Source of the DNA: Pseudomonas sp. B21-040
Lineage (GTDB): Bacteria; Pseudomonadota; Gammaproteobacteria; Pseudomonadales; Pseudomonadaceae
Reading direction: 5' to 3'
DNA length: 64,000 nt
Assembly (NCBI RefSeq): GCF_024748695.1
Contig: NZ_CP087176.1
Location: forward strand, 5,821,501-5,885,500
Part shown: positions 15,538 to 23,916 of the stretch, piece by piece
How the letters are laid out: every line of letters begins with the position of its first letter
Numbering within the stretch: position 1 is the stretch's first letter
Program-made: the position numbers and the translations under genes
The notes under the pieces: model-generated
Seen by the model: only the letters and a program-made list of their open reading frames with translations
Told to the model about the DNA's origin: nothing
Databases searched by the model: none

Positions 15538-16614
15538 ATGCCCCGTCTACTGCGCTACACCCTGCTAAGCCTTTTGACAGTCATCGGCTTTTTCGCACTG
15601 CTGATCTACAACCTGACGTGGCGCCCCGACGCCAAGGAAGTATTGCCGGTCAGTTGCAATGCCCATGCACCGACGCTGGTGCCCGGCCAGGCCTTGAAAG
15701 TGATGACCTGGAACGTTCAGTACCTGGCGGGCAAGCGCTATGTGTTCTGGAACGATCTGGCCCAGGGCGATGACGAAAGCCCCACCCCTGAAGACATGGC
15801 CTTCAGCCTCGATGAAGTGGCGCGGGTGATTCGCGACGAAAACCCCGACGTTGTGTTGTTGCAGGAACTCGATGACGGCGCCAAGGCCAGCGATTACCAG
15901 AACCAGTTCAAGCTCCTGCAAGAACGGGTCGCCGACCTGTACCCGTGCAGCGCCCGTGCCTTCGACTGGAAGGCCGACTTCGTGCCTGACCCACACATCT
16001 CCGGCAGTGTCGGTCGGCAACTGGCAACGCTCAGCCGTTACCAGATCGAACACGCCGAACGCCTGCAATTGCCGGTCGAACCGGCCAATTTCATCAGCCG
16101 ACAATTCAAACCGAAAAACGCCGTGTTGGTCACTTATCTGCCGCTGAACGACGGCGGGCAGATGGCACTGCTCAATACCCATCTGGACCGCGCCACCCAG
16201 CCCGACGAAACACTGCAAGCCCAAGTGACAGCCGTCGCCAAAGTCCTCGACAAGTTCGAAAGCCGTGGCACGCCATGGCTGATTGGTGGCGACTTCAACC
16301 TGCTGCCGCTGGGGCAATTTCGCCGATTGCCCGACGAGCAACGCACCCCCTACTCCGCCGACAGTGCACTGCATGTGCTGTGGGACAAGTACCCGATGAT
16401 TCCGACCAACAACGAAGCCAGCGGCGTCGATCGGGCACAGTGGCTGACGCATTACCCGAATGATCCAGGCTTGAGCGGCCCGGACCGGACGGTCGACTAC
16501 CTGTTCTACAGCCCGAGCATCAAACGGGTCGAAGCAACGGTGAGGCAGGACGATACGTTGCGCATCTCCGATCACTTGCCGGTGATCGCAAGGTTCCTTT
16601 TGCCCGCCAACTGA
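15538..16614 (+). CDS. Endonuclease/exonuclease/phosphatase (EEP) family protein, membrane-anchored
   Basis: A 358-residue protein. It starts with a single membrane anchor or uncleaved signal (about 6-30, YTLLSLLTVIGFFALLIYNL), then an EEP domain. Conserved pieces are MTWNVQYLAG (Asn), VVLLQELDDG (catalytic Glu), LLNTHLDRA, LIGGDFNLLP (Asp, Asn) and the C-terminal ISDHLPVIARF (catalytic Asp-His). The family includes DNA nucleases, sphingomyelinases and inositol phosphatases; the specific substrate is not visible. The start ATG at 15538 gives the anchor at the N-terminus. It is flanked by repeats on both sides and is probably monocistronic. Confidence 0.88.
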   Translation: MPRLLRYTLLSLLTVIGFFALLIYNLTWRPDAKEVLPVSCNAHAPTLVPGQALKVMTWNVQYLAGKRYVFWNDLAQGDDESPTPEDMAFSLDEVARVIRDENPDVVLLQELDDGAKASDYQNQFKLLQERVADLYPCSARAFDWKADFVPDPHISGSVGRQLATLSRYQIEHAERLQLPVEPANFISRQFKPKNAVLVTYLPLNDGGQMALLNTHLDRATQPDETLQAQVTAVAKVLDKFESRGTPWLIGGDFNLLPLGQFRRLPDEQRTPYSADSALHVLWDKYPMIPTNNEASGVDRAQWLTHYPNDPGLSGPDRTVDYLFYSPSIKRVEATVRQDDTLRISDHLPVIARFLLPAN

Positions 16615-16625
16615 CAATGCAAAAC

Positions 16626-16718
16626 CTGTAGGAGCCGGGCTTACCCGCGATAGCGGTGTGTCAGGTTAAATACATGCCAACTGACAGAATGCAATCGCGG
16701 GCAAGCCCGCTCCCACAG
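16626..16718. repeat. REP pair
   Basis: Inverted REP arms: CTGTAGGAGCCGGGCTTACC on the left and GGGCAAGCCCGCTCCCACAG on the right, with a spacer of about 35 bases. It separates the convergent EEP gene and ABC ATPase gene. Confidence 0.85.
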
Positions 16719-16731
16719 GGATCGCGCAGGT

Positions 16732-17568
16732 TCAATGAACCTCTTCCAGATCGTCATGCAGCAGCCCGAAGATCTTGCGCTTCATGTCGATGAACGAGCG
16801 CTCCATGACCATGTCCAGAGTCCGTGGGCGTTCGATCGGCACGTCGAGAATCTGCTTGATCCGCCCAGGCCTGGCGCCCATCACGTAGACCCGGTCGCCG
16901 AGCAGAACCGCCTCGTCGATATCGTGGGTCACGAACAACACGGTCTTCTTGCTGTTACCCCAAACCCGCAGCAACAGCTGCTGCATTTGCAGGCGGGTCT
17001 GGCTGTCGAGCGCGCCGAACGGTTCATCCATCAGCAGGATCTGCGGATCATTGGCCAGCGCCCGGGCAATCGCCACACGCTGCATCATGCCGCCGGACAA
17101 CTGCTTGGCGTAGTTGTCGGCAAACCCGGTGAGGCCGACTTCATTGACGTAGTAGTCGACGATTTCCTTGCGCTGTGCCGCCGCCATGCTGCGACGTTTG
17201 AGACCGAACTCGACGTTCTGGCGAACCGTCAGCCACGGGAACAACGTGTAGCTCTGGAACACCATGCCGCGATCCGCGCCCGGCCCCTGAACTTGCTGGC
17301 CACCGACGTAGATCTCGCCTTCCGTGGGTTCGTTGAGGCCGGCGGTGAGGTACAGCAGACTCGACTTGCCGCAACCCGAAGGCCCGACCAGCACGGCGAA
17401 TTGTTGATCCGGCACCTCGAACGACACCTGCTCCAGTGCGGTGAACATGCCACCGTCAGGTTTCTGATAGCGCAGGCTGACCTTGTCCACTTGCAGCCTT
17501 GGGGCGGCCTGTACCGGCGCGGCCGAGGGTGTGACGAAGCGAGGGTTGACGGCGCTTACTGAGCCCAT
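16732..17568 (-). CDS. ABC transporter ATP-binding protein (TauB/SsuB type)
   Basis: A 278-residue ATPase energising an importer of the nitrate/sulfonate/taurine class. Walker A is GPSGCGKSS, the Q-loop MVFQSYTLFPWLTV, the ABC signature LSGGMMQRVAIARAL, Walker B ILLMDEPFGALD and the H-loop VLFVTHDIDEAV. The DEPFGALD and WLTVRQNVEFGL wording is typical of TauB/SsuB/NrtD. A 33-residue Ala/Pro-rich N-terminal extension precedes the domain. The start overlaps the permease stop by 13 bases, with GAGGA upstream. It is the last gene of the cluster that begins with the aldehyde dehydrogenase. Confidence 0.93.
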   Translation of the reverse strand: MGSVSAVNPRFVTPSAAPVQAAPRLQVDKVSLRYQKPDGGMFTALEQVSFEVPDQQFAVLVGPSGCGKSSLLYLTAGLNEPTEGEIYVGGQQVQGPGADRGMVFQSYTLFPWLTVRQNVEFGLKRRSMAAAQRKEIVDYYVNEVGLTGFADNYAKQLSGGMMQRVAIARALANDPQILLMDEPFGALDSQTRLQMQQLLLRVWGNSKKTVLFVTHDIDEAVLLGDRVYVMGARPGRIKQILDVPIERPRTLDMVMERSFIDMKRKIFGLLHDDLEEVH

Positions 17569-18359
17569 GCGGCGATCCTCAGACGTAGGAAACGAAACAG
17601 TTGATCGGTGACCAGGCCCAACAGGCCGATGATCGCGATTGCCAGGAAAATCACATCCACTTGAAAGCCACGCATGGCTTTGAGGCTCAAGTAACCCAGG
17701 CCACTGGAAGCGGCGACCAGCTCAGCGACCACCAGGTAGGTCCAGGCCCAGCCCATGGTCACGCGCAAGGTGTCGAGCACACCCGGCAACGACGCCGGGG
17801 CGATCACATGCAGCACCGCATCGCGACGATTGGAACCGAGGGTATAGGACGCATTGATCAGGTCCTTGGAGATGCCCTTGGACACGTCCGCGATCATCAC
17901 CAGTTGCTGGAAGAACACACCAAAGATGATCACCGAGACTCGTTGCTCCAGGCCGATACCAATCCACAAAATGAACAGCGGCACGAACGAGGTCACCGGC
18001 AGGTAGCGGATGAAATTGACCATCGGTTCAAGGAAGGCCTGAACGATGCGGAAGCTGCCCATCAACAACCCCAGCGGCACCGCCACCAGCGACGAGACAA
18101 CAAAACCGACCACCACCACTTCGAGGCTGGCCCACACATGCAGACCGAGTGTGCCGTCGCGACTCAGGCGCACGGCGGCCTCAACCACCGCGCCCGGCGT
18201 CGGCAGGAACATCCCCGGCACCACGCCACCGTAAGACAACCCGGCCCACAGACCGATCAATAGAACCCAGGCCAGACCGCTCGCGCTCCAGATGACCTGC
18301 ACCGGCAGGCCAGTCTTGGGCGTGATGCAGCGGCTCAGCCATGAATTGCGCTTGAACAT
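17556..18359 (-). CDS. ABC transporter permease (TauC/SsuC type)
   Basis: A 267-residue inner-membrane permease with about six hydrophobic segments of the BPD_transp_1 fold. The first is around ASGLAWVLLIGLWAGLSYGG, and the last LAIAIIGLLGLVTDQLFRFL is followed by a short basic tail. The EAA-type coupling loop is in ASYTLGSNRRDAVLHVIAP, followed by the conserved ASLPGVLDTLRVTMGWAW. GGAGGT lies a few bases before the ATG. The gap to the substrate-binding protein is only 9 bases and the overlap with the ATPase is 13, so the three are one transcription unit. Confidence 0.93.
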   Translation of the reverse strand: MFKRNSWLSRCITPKTGLPVQVIWSASGLAWVLLIGLWAGLSYGGVVPGMFLPTPGAVVEAAVRLSRDGTLGLHVWASLEVVVVGFVVSSLVAVPLGLLMGSFRIVQAFLEPMVNFIRYLPVTSFVPLFILWIGIGLEQRVSVIIFGVFFQQLVMIADVSKGISKDLINASYTLGSNRRDAVLHVIAPASLPGVLDTLRVTMGWAWTYLVVAELVAASSGLGYLSLKAMRGFQVDVIFLAIAIIGLLGLVTDQLFRFLRLRIAAWAQ

Positions 18360-18368
18360 GCAAACCTC

Positions 18369-19355
18369 CTACAGCGGGCTGACGAAACGGTTGTCGATCA
18401 GGTCGTCATTGCTGACGTTGTAGGGCTTGCCCTGCAATTCACTGGCGGTTTCGTTGGCCAGTTTGATCAACGGTGCGCTGTCGCCCGGCTTGCCTGGCGA
18501 GCCGAGCAGTTTTTCGCTCATGGCCTGATCGTAGAAGCGCACGCCTTGCGCGGCGGCGGCCAGTTCCTTCGGATCGGCGAGGTAACCGCCGACGCCTTTG
18601 GCCATGATTTTGTAGGCTTCTTCTGGGTGTTCCTGGGTGTATTTCACCGCTTTGTACAACCCGGCGACCAAGGCTTTTACGTCTTCTGGCTGCTTCTCGA
18701 TGACCGAGCAGTTCAGCGCAACCACGTCGACAATCACGCCCGGCGTGCTGCTGCTGTCGATCAACACCTTGCCTTGCTGCTTGTCACGGACCATCGAGAG
18801 ATGCGGCTCCCAGGTCACGGCGGCCGGCACGCGACCGGCGATGAACGCGGTCGCGGCGTCGTCAGCTGTCATGTTCTGCACGGTGATGTCGCTCATGGTC
18901 ATGCCGTGTTTTTTCAGCAGATACGACAACCAGAACTGCGAGGTCGACCCTTCGTTCACCGCCACCGCCTTGCCTTTGAGCTCCTGCAAACTCTTGACGT
19001 CCTTGCCCACCAGCACGCCGTCGCCACCATGGCTGTCATCCAGTGCGGCGACCGCTTTGAAGCAGAATTGCGGACGGTATTTCAGCACTTCGTCGATGGT
19101 CGACGCCGAGCCCGACAATTCGCCCGAGGCTTGGGCGGCCATGTACATCGACGCTTCTTCGACGACGGGCAATTCAACGGTCAAACCGTTTTCCTTGAAG
19201 TAGCCCAGGTCCTGGGCGAGGTAGAGGGTGCCGTAACCGACCCACGTGGTATGGCCGATGGACAGGGTGCCGGCCTGGGCACTGGTCGCGACCGTGGCGG
19301 CAATGGCGGTGACCGCCAGGGGATGAGCGAAACGGGTAAGCAAGGACTTGATCAT
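18369..19355 (-). CDS. ABC transporter substrate-binding protein (NMT1/TauA/SsuA-like)
   Basis: A 328-residue periplasmic binding protein. The signal peptide is residues 1 to about 28 (cleavage after TSAQA). The mature protein starts GTLSIGHTTWVGYGTLYLAQ, the usual opening of TauA/SsuA/NMT1 proteins, followed by the DLGYFKENGLTVEL block. Later conserved parts are GKAVAVNEGSTSQFWLSYLL and FIAGRVPAAVTWEPHL. Known relatives bind taurine, alkanesulfonates, nitrate or thiamine precursors. The ligand here cannot be read from sequence. A 393-base, REP-containing gap separates it from the upstream aminotransferase gene. Confidence 0.9.
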   Translation of the reverse strand: MIKSLLTRFAHPLAVTAIAATVATSAQAGTLSIGHTTWVGYGTLYLAQDLGYFKENGLTVELPVVEEASMYMAAQASGELSGSASTIDEVLKYRPQFCFKAVAALDDSHGGDGVLVGKDVKSLQELKGKAVAVNEGSTSQFWLSYLLKKHGMTMSDITVQNMTADDAATAFIAGRVPAAVTWEPHLSMVRDKQQGKVLIDSSSTPGVIVDVVALNCSVIEKQPEDVKALVAGLYKAVKYTQEHPEEAYKIMAKGVGGYLADPKELAAAAQGVRFYDQAMSEKLLGSPGKPGDSAPLIKLANETASELQGKPYNVSNDDLIDNRFVSPL

Positions 19356-19748
19356 GGAGCACTCCCAAAGCTGTTGATTTAGTTTTGATGGGCAGTACGG
19401 CCAGGAGCCTGATTGAAGCGGCTACCGGTGGTCTCTGATGGACCTCTTGGTGAGCAGCGTTCGGCTGACTGGCGAAGTCGATGTTGGCCCAAGGCCGGGA
19501 ATAGGAAAATCAGGAAATATGTCGTTGGGAGTGATGAAAAAACTGGGTAGTGCGCACGGTCAAAGGGCATTGCGGGCGGGGATGCCCAAGGAGGGTGCAA
19601 GACTGAAAAAGTCTAGCGATTGGACAATAGCTATCGCGGGCAAGCCCGCTCCCACAGGTCCTGTGCCGTACCAAATTTTCGCAACCGACACACATTTCTG
19701 TGGGAGCGGGCTTGCCCGCGATAAGGTCCGCAGGACCTTCCGGCAATA
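19356..19748. other. Intergenic gap inside the catabolic cluster
   Basis: 393 bases between the aminotransferase stop and the binding-protein start, both on the minus strand. It contains the REP pair at 19631-19724 and otherwise no gene I can support. The part nearest the binding protein (19356-19600) may hold that gene's own promoter. The REP pair would then separate the enzyme genes from the transporter genes on the transcript. Confidence 0.6.
19631..19724. repeat. REP pair (opposite order)
   Basis: CTATCGCGGGCAAGCCCGCT then CCCACAG, followed about 45 bases on by its reverse complement TGTGGGAGCGGGCTTGCCC then GCGATA. The arm order is inverted compared with most other pairs in the window. 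It lies between the aminotransferase and binding-protein genes. Confidence 0.85.
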
Positions 19749-21119
19749 TCAGAGCCGGCCGTATTCCTGAGCCGTGCGATCCACCGCTTTCAGGGTTTTA
19801 CCCACCAACTCATCAACCTCTTCCCGAGTGGCAATCAACGCTGGAGCCATGATCATCCGCCCCAGCGTCGAGCGAATAATCACGCCCTCTTCAAAGCCGA
19901 TCGTGCGGCAACGCCAGGCGATGTCGTTCTCGTTGGCAAAGCGCTTGCGGCTGGTTTTGTCCTCGGCCAATTGCAACGCCGCGACCATGCCGACGCCTTG
20001 AATATCGCCCACCAACGGGTGATTGCCGAACACCTCGCGCAAGCACTGTTGCAGGTACGGGCCGATGTCATCCTTGACCCGCGTCACCACCCCTTCATCG
20101 CGCAACGCCTTGAGGTTGGCTATCGCCACCGCCGCCGCCACCGGGTGCCCGGAATAGGTCAGGCCGTGGGCGAATACCCCGCCCTGCTCCACCAGCACCT
20201 GGGCCATTTTCTTCGACAGGATCAGCCCGCCCATGGGGATGTAACCCGAAGTCAGGCCCTTGGCGATGGACAAGGTGTCCGGCTCGAAACCGAAGTGTTC
20301 ATGGGCGAACCATTCGCCGGTGCGACCAAAGCCGCCGATCACTTCGTCGGCGCACAACAGCACGTCGTACTTGCGGCAGATACGCTGGATTTCCGGCCAG
20401 TAGCTCTCTGGCGGAAAGATCATCCCGCCCGCGCCCTGGAACGGTTCGGCGATGAAACCTGCGACCTTGTCGGCGCCCAGTTCGAGAATCTTCGCTTCCA
20501 GTTGCTGCGCGGCCCGCAGGCCAAATTCAGCCGGCGTCAGGTTACCTTCGTGGGCGAAAAAGTACGGTTCATCGATGTGTTCGATGTCGGGAAGCATGCC
20601 GCCCATTTCGTGCATGAACTTCATGCCACCGAGCGCCGTCGCGGCCAGGGTCGAACCGTGGTAACCGTTCCAGCGCCCGATCATGACTTTCTTCTCGGGC
20701 TTGCCGAGGATCGTCCAGTAACGGCGCACGGTGCGAATCAACACCTCGTTGGCCTCGGAGCCGGAGTTGGTGTAGATCGCGTGGCTGTAGTGCCCCGGCA
20801 GCAGGCTGAACAGCAGCTCCGACAGCTCGATGACCTGTGGGTGGGTGGTGTGGAAAAACATGTTGTAGTACGGCAGTTGTTCAAGCTGCTGAGTCGCCGC
20901 CGCCGCCAGATCCTTGCGCCCGTAACCAAGGTTGGTGCACCACAACCCGGACATGCCGTCCAGATAACGCCGACCGTCGTTGTCCCACAGGTGCAGGCGC
21001 TCGCCACGCACCATCACCCGGGGTCCTTCGTCATTGAGTGCCTTTTGATCGACGAATGCGTGGATGTGGTGCGCAGCGTCGGCGGCCTGGTAGTCGCGGG
21101 TTTCACGTGGTGATGTCAT
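19749..21119 (-). CDS. Class III PLP-dependent aminotransferase (SpuC-like omega-transaminase)
   Basis: A 456-residue transaminase that would move a terminal amino group from an amine or omega-amino acid to a keto acid (pyruvate or 2-oxoglutarate). N-terminal GLWCTNLGYGRKDL, substrate-site HTTHPQVIELSELL, PLP-phosphate loop NSGSEANE, then WNGYHGSTLAATALGG, and Asp of the PLP ring in LLCADEVIGGFGRTGEW. The Schiff-base Lys is in SIAKGLTSGYIPMGG, and TYSGHPVAAA follows. It is close to the putrescine aminotransferase SpuC of P. aeruginosa but clearly a paralogue. GGAGA precedes the ATG. It lies 31 bases after the aldehyde dehydrogenase gene and is co-transcribed with it. Confidence 0.92.
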   Translation of the reverse strand: MTSPRETRDYQAADAAHHIHAFVDQKALNDEGPRVMVRGERLHLWDNDGRRYLDGMSGLWCTNLGYGRKDLAAAATQQLEQLPYYNMFFHTTHPQVIELSELLFSLLPGHYSHAIYTNSGSEANEVLIRTVRRYWTILGKPEKKVMIGRWNGYHGSTLAATALGGMKFMHEMGGMLPDIEHIDEPYFFAHEGNLTPAEFGLRAAQQLEAKILELGADKVAGFIAEPFQGAGGMIFPPESYWPEIQRICRKYDVLLCADEVIGGFGRTGEWFAHEHFGFEPDTLSIAKGLTSGYIPMGGLILSKKMAQVLVEQGGVFAHGLTYSGHPVAAAVAIANLKALRDEGVVTRVKDDIGPYLQQCLREVFGNHPLVGDIQGVGMVAALQLAEDKTSRKRFANENDIAWRCRTIGFEEGVIIRSTLGRMIMAPALIATREEVDELVGKTLKAVDRTAQEYGRL

Positions 21120-21150
21120 CGCCAGTTCTCCGTTTTGTTATTAGCGGCTG

Positions 21151-22644
21151 TTATGAGCGCAGCTGAAACCAGGTGGTTTTCAACTGGGTGTATTTATCGA
21201 ATGAGTGCAGCGACAAATCACGGCCGAAGCCCGACTGTTTGCCGCCACCGAAAGGCACGGTCACGTCCAGCGCATCGACGCTGTTGACCGACACGGTGCC
21301 CGCTCGCAATTGCCGCGCCACACGGTGGGCGCGATTGAGGTCGTCGGTCCACAGCGAAGCGGCCAGACCGTAGACGCTGTCGTTGGCCAGTTGCAAGGCG
21401 TGTGCCTCGTCATCGAACGCCGTGACGGCCAGCACCGGGCCGAACACCTCGTCGCGAAACAGCGGCATGTCCGGGCTCACGCCCGTAAAAATCGTTGGTT
21501 GAATGAAGTTGTCTGAACCGTTGAAAATCGACTGCCGGCCACCGCACACCTTAGTCGCACCCTGACGTTCGGCTTGCTGGATGAACTTCATGATGCGCGC
21601 GGTCTGGCGGCTGTCGACAATCGCTCCGGCGCCGCTCGCCGGGTCCAGCGGATCACCCGGCAGCCAGCGTTCGGCCTGCGCCATGAGGCGCTCGACAAAT
21701 TCGTCATGAATCGAACGCTCCACCAGCAATCGCGAGTTGGCCGAGCAGACTTCGCCCTGATTGAAGAAGATCCCGAATGCGGCTTTCTCGGCGGCCAGGT
21801 CAAGGTCCTGACAATCGGCGAACACCAGGTTCGCGCTCTTGCCACCGCACTCCAGCCACACCTGTTTCAGGTTCGATTGCGCGGAATACTGCATGAAGTA
21901 TTTGCCGACTTCGGTGGAACCGGTGAACACCAGGCAATCCACGTCCGGGTGCAAACCGAGGGCTTTGCCGGTCTGCTCGCCGAGGCCGGGCAGCACGTTC
22001 AACACGCCTGCCGGCAAGCCTGCTTCGAGCGCCAGTTCGGCCAGGCGCAACGCAGAGAACGGTGATTGCTCGGCGGGTTTGAGAATCACCGAATTGCCAG
22101 CGGCCAAGGCCGGCGCGAGTTTCCACGCGGCCATGTCCAGCGGGAAATTCCACGGCACCACGGCAGCGACCACGCCCAGTGCTTCACGGGTGATGGTCGC
22201 CAGGACGTTTTGCGCGCTGGGAGCCACCTGATCGTAAAGTTTGTCGAGGCTTTCGGCGTACCAGCGAAACACCCCGGCGGCGCCCGGCACGTCGATGTTG
22301 TAGGCGTCCATCACCGGTTTGCCCATGTTCAGCGAGTCCAGCAGCGCCAGTTCTTCGCGGTGGGTCATGATCAGGTCAGCCAGGCGCAGCAGCACTTGCT
22401 TGCGCTCAATGGGCGAACGCGCCGACCACGTGCCGGCGTCGAACACCTGTCGTGCATTGCTGACCGCAGCGTTGACCTCTTCGTCGCCGCACGCGGTGAC
22501 GTTGGCCAGGCATTGGCCAGTGGCGGGGTTGATCGCGGCGAACGTCTGGCCGGACTGCGCAGCACGAAGTTTGCCGTCGATCACGGCCCGGTCGGGAAAC
22601 TGCAGCGCAGCGGCTTTGTGTTGCCAATATGCAAGCTCGAACAC
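21151..22644 (-). CDS. Aldehyde dehydrogenase, PuuC/KauB-like
   Basis: A 497-residue NAD(P)-dependent aldehyde dehydrogenase. The cofactor region includes VVPWNFPLDMAAWKLAPAL and VFTGSTEVGKY. The general base Glu is in LECGGKSANLVF and the catalytic Cys in FNQGEVCSANSR. The C-terminal block PFGGGKQSGFGRDLSLHS is also conserved. The sequence resembles the gamma-glutamyl-aminobutyraldehyde/4-guanidinobutyraldehyde dehydrogenases PuuC and KauB. I choose the GTG start at 22642-22644, with GGAG nine bases upstream, because it gives the usual 497-residue length. It is the first gene of the minus-strand cluster and is divergent from the LysR gene. It would oxidise the aldehyde made by the adjacent transaminase. 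Confidence 0.92.
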   Translation of the reverse strand: MFELAYWQHKAAALQFPDRAVIDGKLRAAQSGQTFAAINPATGQCLANVTACGDEEVNAAVSNARQVFDAGTWSARSPIERKQVLLRLADLIMTHREELALLDSLNMGKPVMDAYNIDVPGAAGVFRWYAESLDKLYDQVAPSAQNVLATITREALGVVAAVVPWNFPLDMAAWKLAPALAAGNSVILKPAEQSPFSALRLAELALEAGLPAGVLNVLPGLGEQTGKALGLHPDVDCLVFTGSTEVGKYFMQYSAQSNLKQVWLECGGKSANLVFADCQDLDLAAEKAAFGIFFNQGEVCSANSRLLVERSIHDEFVERLMAQAERWLPGDPLDPASGAGAIVDSRQTARIMKFIQQAERQGATKVCGGRQSIFNGSDNFIQPTIFTGVSPDMPLFRDEVFGPVLAVTAFDDEAHALQLANDSVYGLAASLWTDDLNRAHRVARQLRAGTVSVNSVDALDVTVPFGGGKQSGFGRDLSLHSFDKYTQLKTTWFQLRS

Positions 22645-22779
22645 GTTCAGATGCTCCAGGGGCTTTTCTTGTGATTGGATGGTGGCCCAGCCCCGTGTCC
22701 ACGAAAAATAGTAAAAATGTTTTCGCAGACCATGAAAAAACTGGGCAGCCAACCTCCCCCGTGGCGCGGTATGTGGTTA

Positions 22780-22796
22780 TTGTTCAGGCACAACAA
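22780..22796. promoter_or_regulatory. Candidate LysR-type operator
   Basis: TTGTTCAGGCACAACAA is a perfect 5-base inverted repeat with a 7-base centre and contains T-N11-A, the core LysR recognition pattern. It lies in the 225-base divergent region between the aldehyde dehydrogenase (start 22644) and the LysR gene (start 22870), where such regulators bind. Prediction by symmetry and position only. Confidence 0.35.
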
Positions 22797-22869
22797 CACC
22801 GTCGTCAGAACGGACGCAGTCGGCGCGAATATTGCCTGGATGCCTGGATCATCCACCCCGAGGTTTGCC

Positions 22870-23790
22870 GTGGCTGCCTACAACTTGCGTCAACTGAAAT
22901 ACTTCATCACCACCGTCGAATGCGGCAGCGTCGCCGAGGCCTCGCGCAAGCTGTACATCGCCCAGCCGGCGATTTCCACGGCGATCAAAGGCCTGGAAGA
23001 CAGCTTCGGCGTGCAACTGCTGATCCGTCATCACGCCCAGGGCGTGTCCTTGACCCCGAGCGGTGCGCGCTTCTACCGCAAGGCTCAGGAGCTGCTGCGC
23101 ATGGCCAAGGAGTTCGAACAGAACGCCCTGGCCGACAACGACGTGGTGGCCGGGCAAATCGATATCGGCTGCTTCGAAACGGTCGCGCCGCTGTACCTGC
23201 CGCAATTGATTGCCGGGTTCTCGGCGCTGTATCCGGGGGTGAAAATCCGCATCCGCGACGGCGAGCAGCAAGAGCTGGTACAAGGCCTGACGTCGGGCAC
23301 CTTCGACCTGGCAATCCTGTACGAGCACGACCTCGACGCCACCATCCAGACCGAACCGCTGATGCCGGCGCAGCGACCTTATGCGCTGCTGCCGGCGGAT
23401 CATCGCTTTGCCCAGCTCAAGCAAGTGTCGCTGCGCGATCTGTGCCTGGAGCCGATGATTCTGCTGGATGTGCAACCGAGCCGGACCTACTTCGTCAGCC
23501 TCTTCGAAGAATTGAACCTGTCGCCGAACATTGCCTTCAGCTCACCGTCAATCGAGATGGTCCGGGGCATGGTCGGCCAAGGGTTCGGCTTTTCGATCCT
23601 GGTCACGCGGCCGCATTCGGAGTGCACCTACGACGGCCAGAAAGTGGTGTGCGTGGACATCGTCGAAGACGTCACCGGCTCAGGGCTGGTGGCGGCGTGG
23701 CTCAAGCGCGGGCAACTGACCAAACCGGCGCAGTTGTTTGCCGATTATTGCCGGGAGCAATTGACCGCCAAGGCCCAGACCAAACCTTGA
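22870..23790 (+). CDS. LysR family transcriptional regulator
   Basis: A 306-residue regulator. The N-terminal winged HTH (residues about 3-62) reads AAYNLRQLKYFITTVECGS, then VAEASRKLYIAQPAISTAI and FGVQLLIRHHAQGVSLTPSG. The periplasmic-binding-like effector domain follows from about 90. I choose GTG at 22870 (GAGG six bases upstream), giving standard family length; the next upstream ATG (22840) adds 10 residues. It is divergent from the aldehyde dehydrogenase/aminotransferase/ABC genes and is their likely regulator, with the amine substrate or its product as inducer. A GTTCCCACGC-type palindrome follows its stop codon. Confidence 0.92.
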   Translation: MAAYNLRQLKYFITTVECGSVAEASRKLYIAQPAISTAIKGLEDSFGVQLLIRHHAQGVSLTPSGARFYRKAQELLRMAKEFEQNALADNDVVAGQIDIGCFETVAPLYLPQLIAGFSALYPGVKIRIRDGEQQELVQGLTSGTFDLAILYEHDLDATIQTEPLMPAQRPYALLPADHRFAQLKQVSLRDLCLEPMILLDVQPSRTYFVSLFEELNLSPNIAFSSPSIEMVRGMVGQGFGFSILVTRPHSECTYDGQKVVCVDIVEDVTGSGLVAAWLKRGQLTKPAQLFADYCREQLTAKAQTKP

Positions 23791-23799
23791 TCGTTATTT

Positions 23800-23906
23800 G
23801 ATCGTTCCCACGCTCCGCGTGGGAATGGATCCCGTGACGCTCCGCGTCACAAAGGCGGACGCAGAGCGTCCATGGCGGCGTTCCCACGCAGAGCGTGGGA
23901 ACGATC
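23800..23906. repeat. Palindromic element, GTTCCCACGC type, copy 2
   Basis: The outer arms GATCGTTCCCACGC / GCGTGGGAACGATC and nested inner palindromes (GTGACGC / GCGTCAC; GGACGCAGAGCGTCC) match the copy at 7996-8100 in layout and sequence. It lies between the convergent lysR and hrpB genes, as copy 1 lies between convergent genes. Confidence 0.82.
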
Positions 23907-23916
23907 AGAGTAAACG

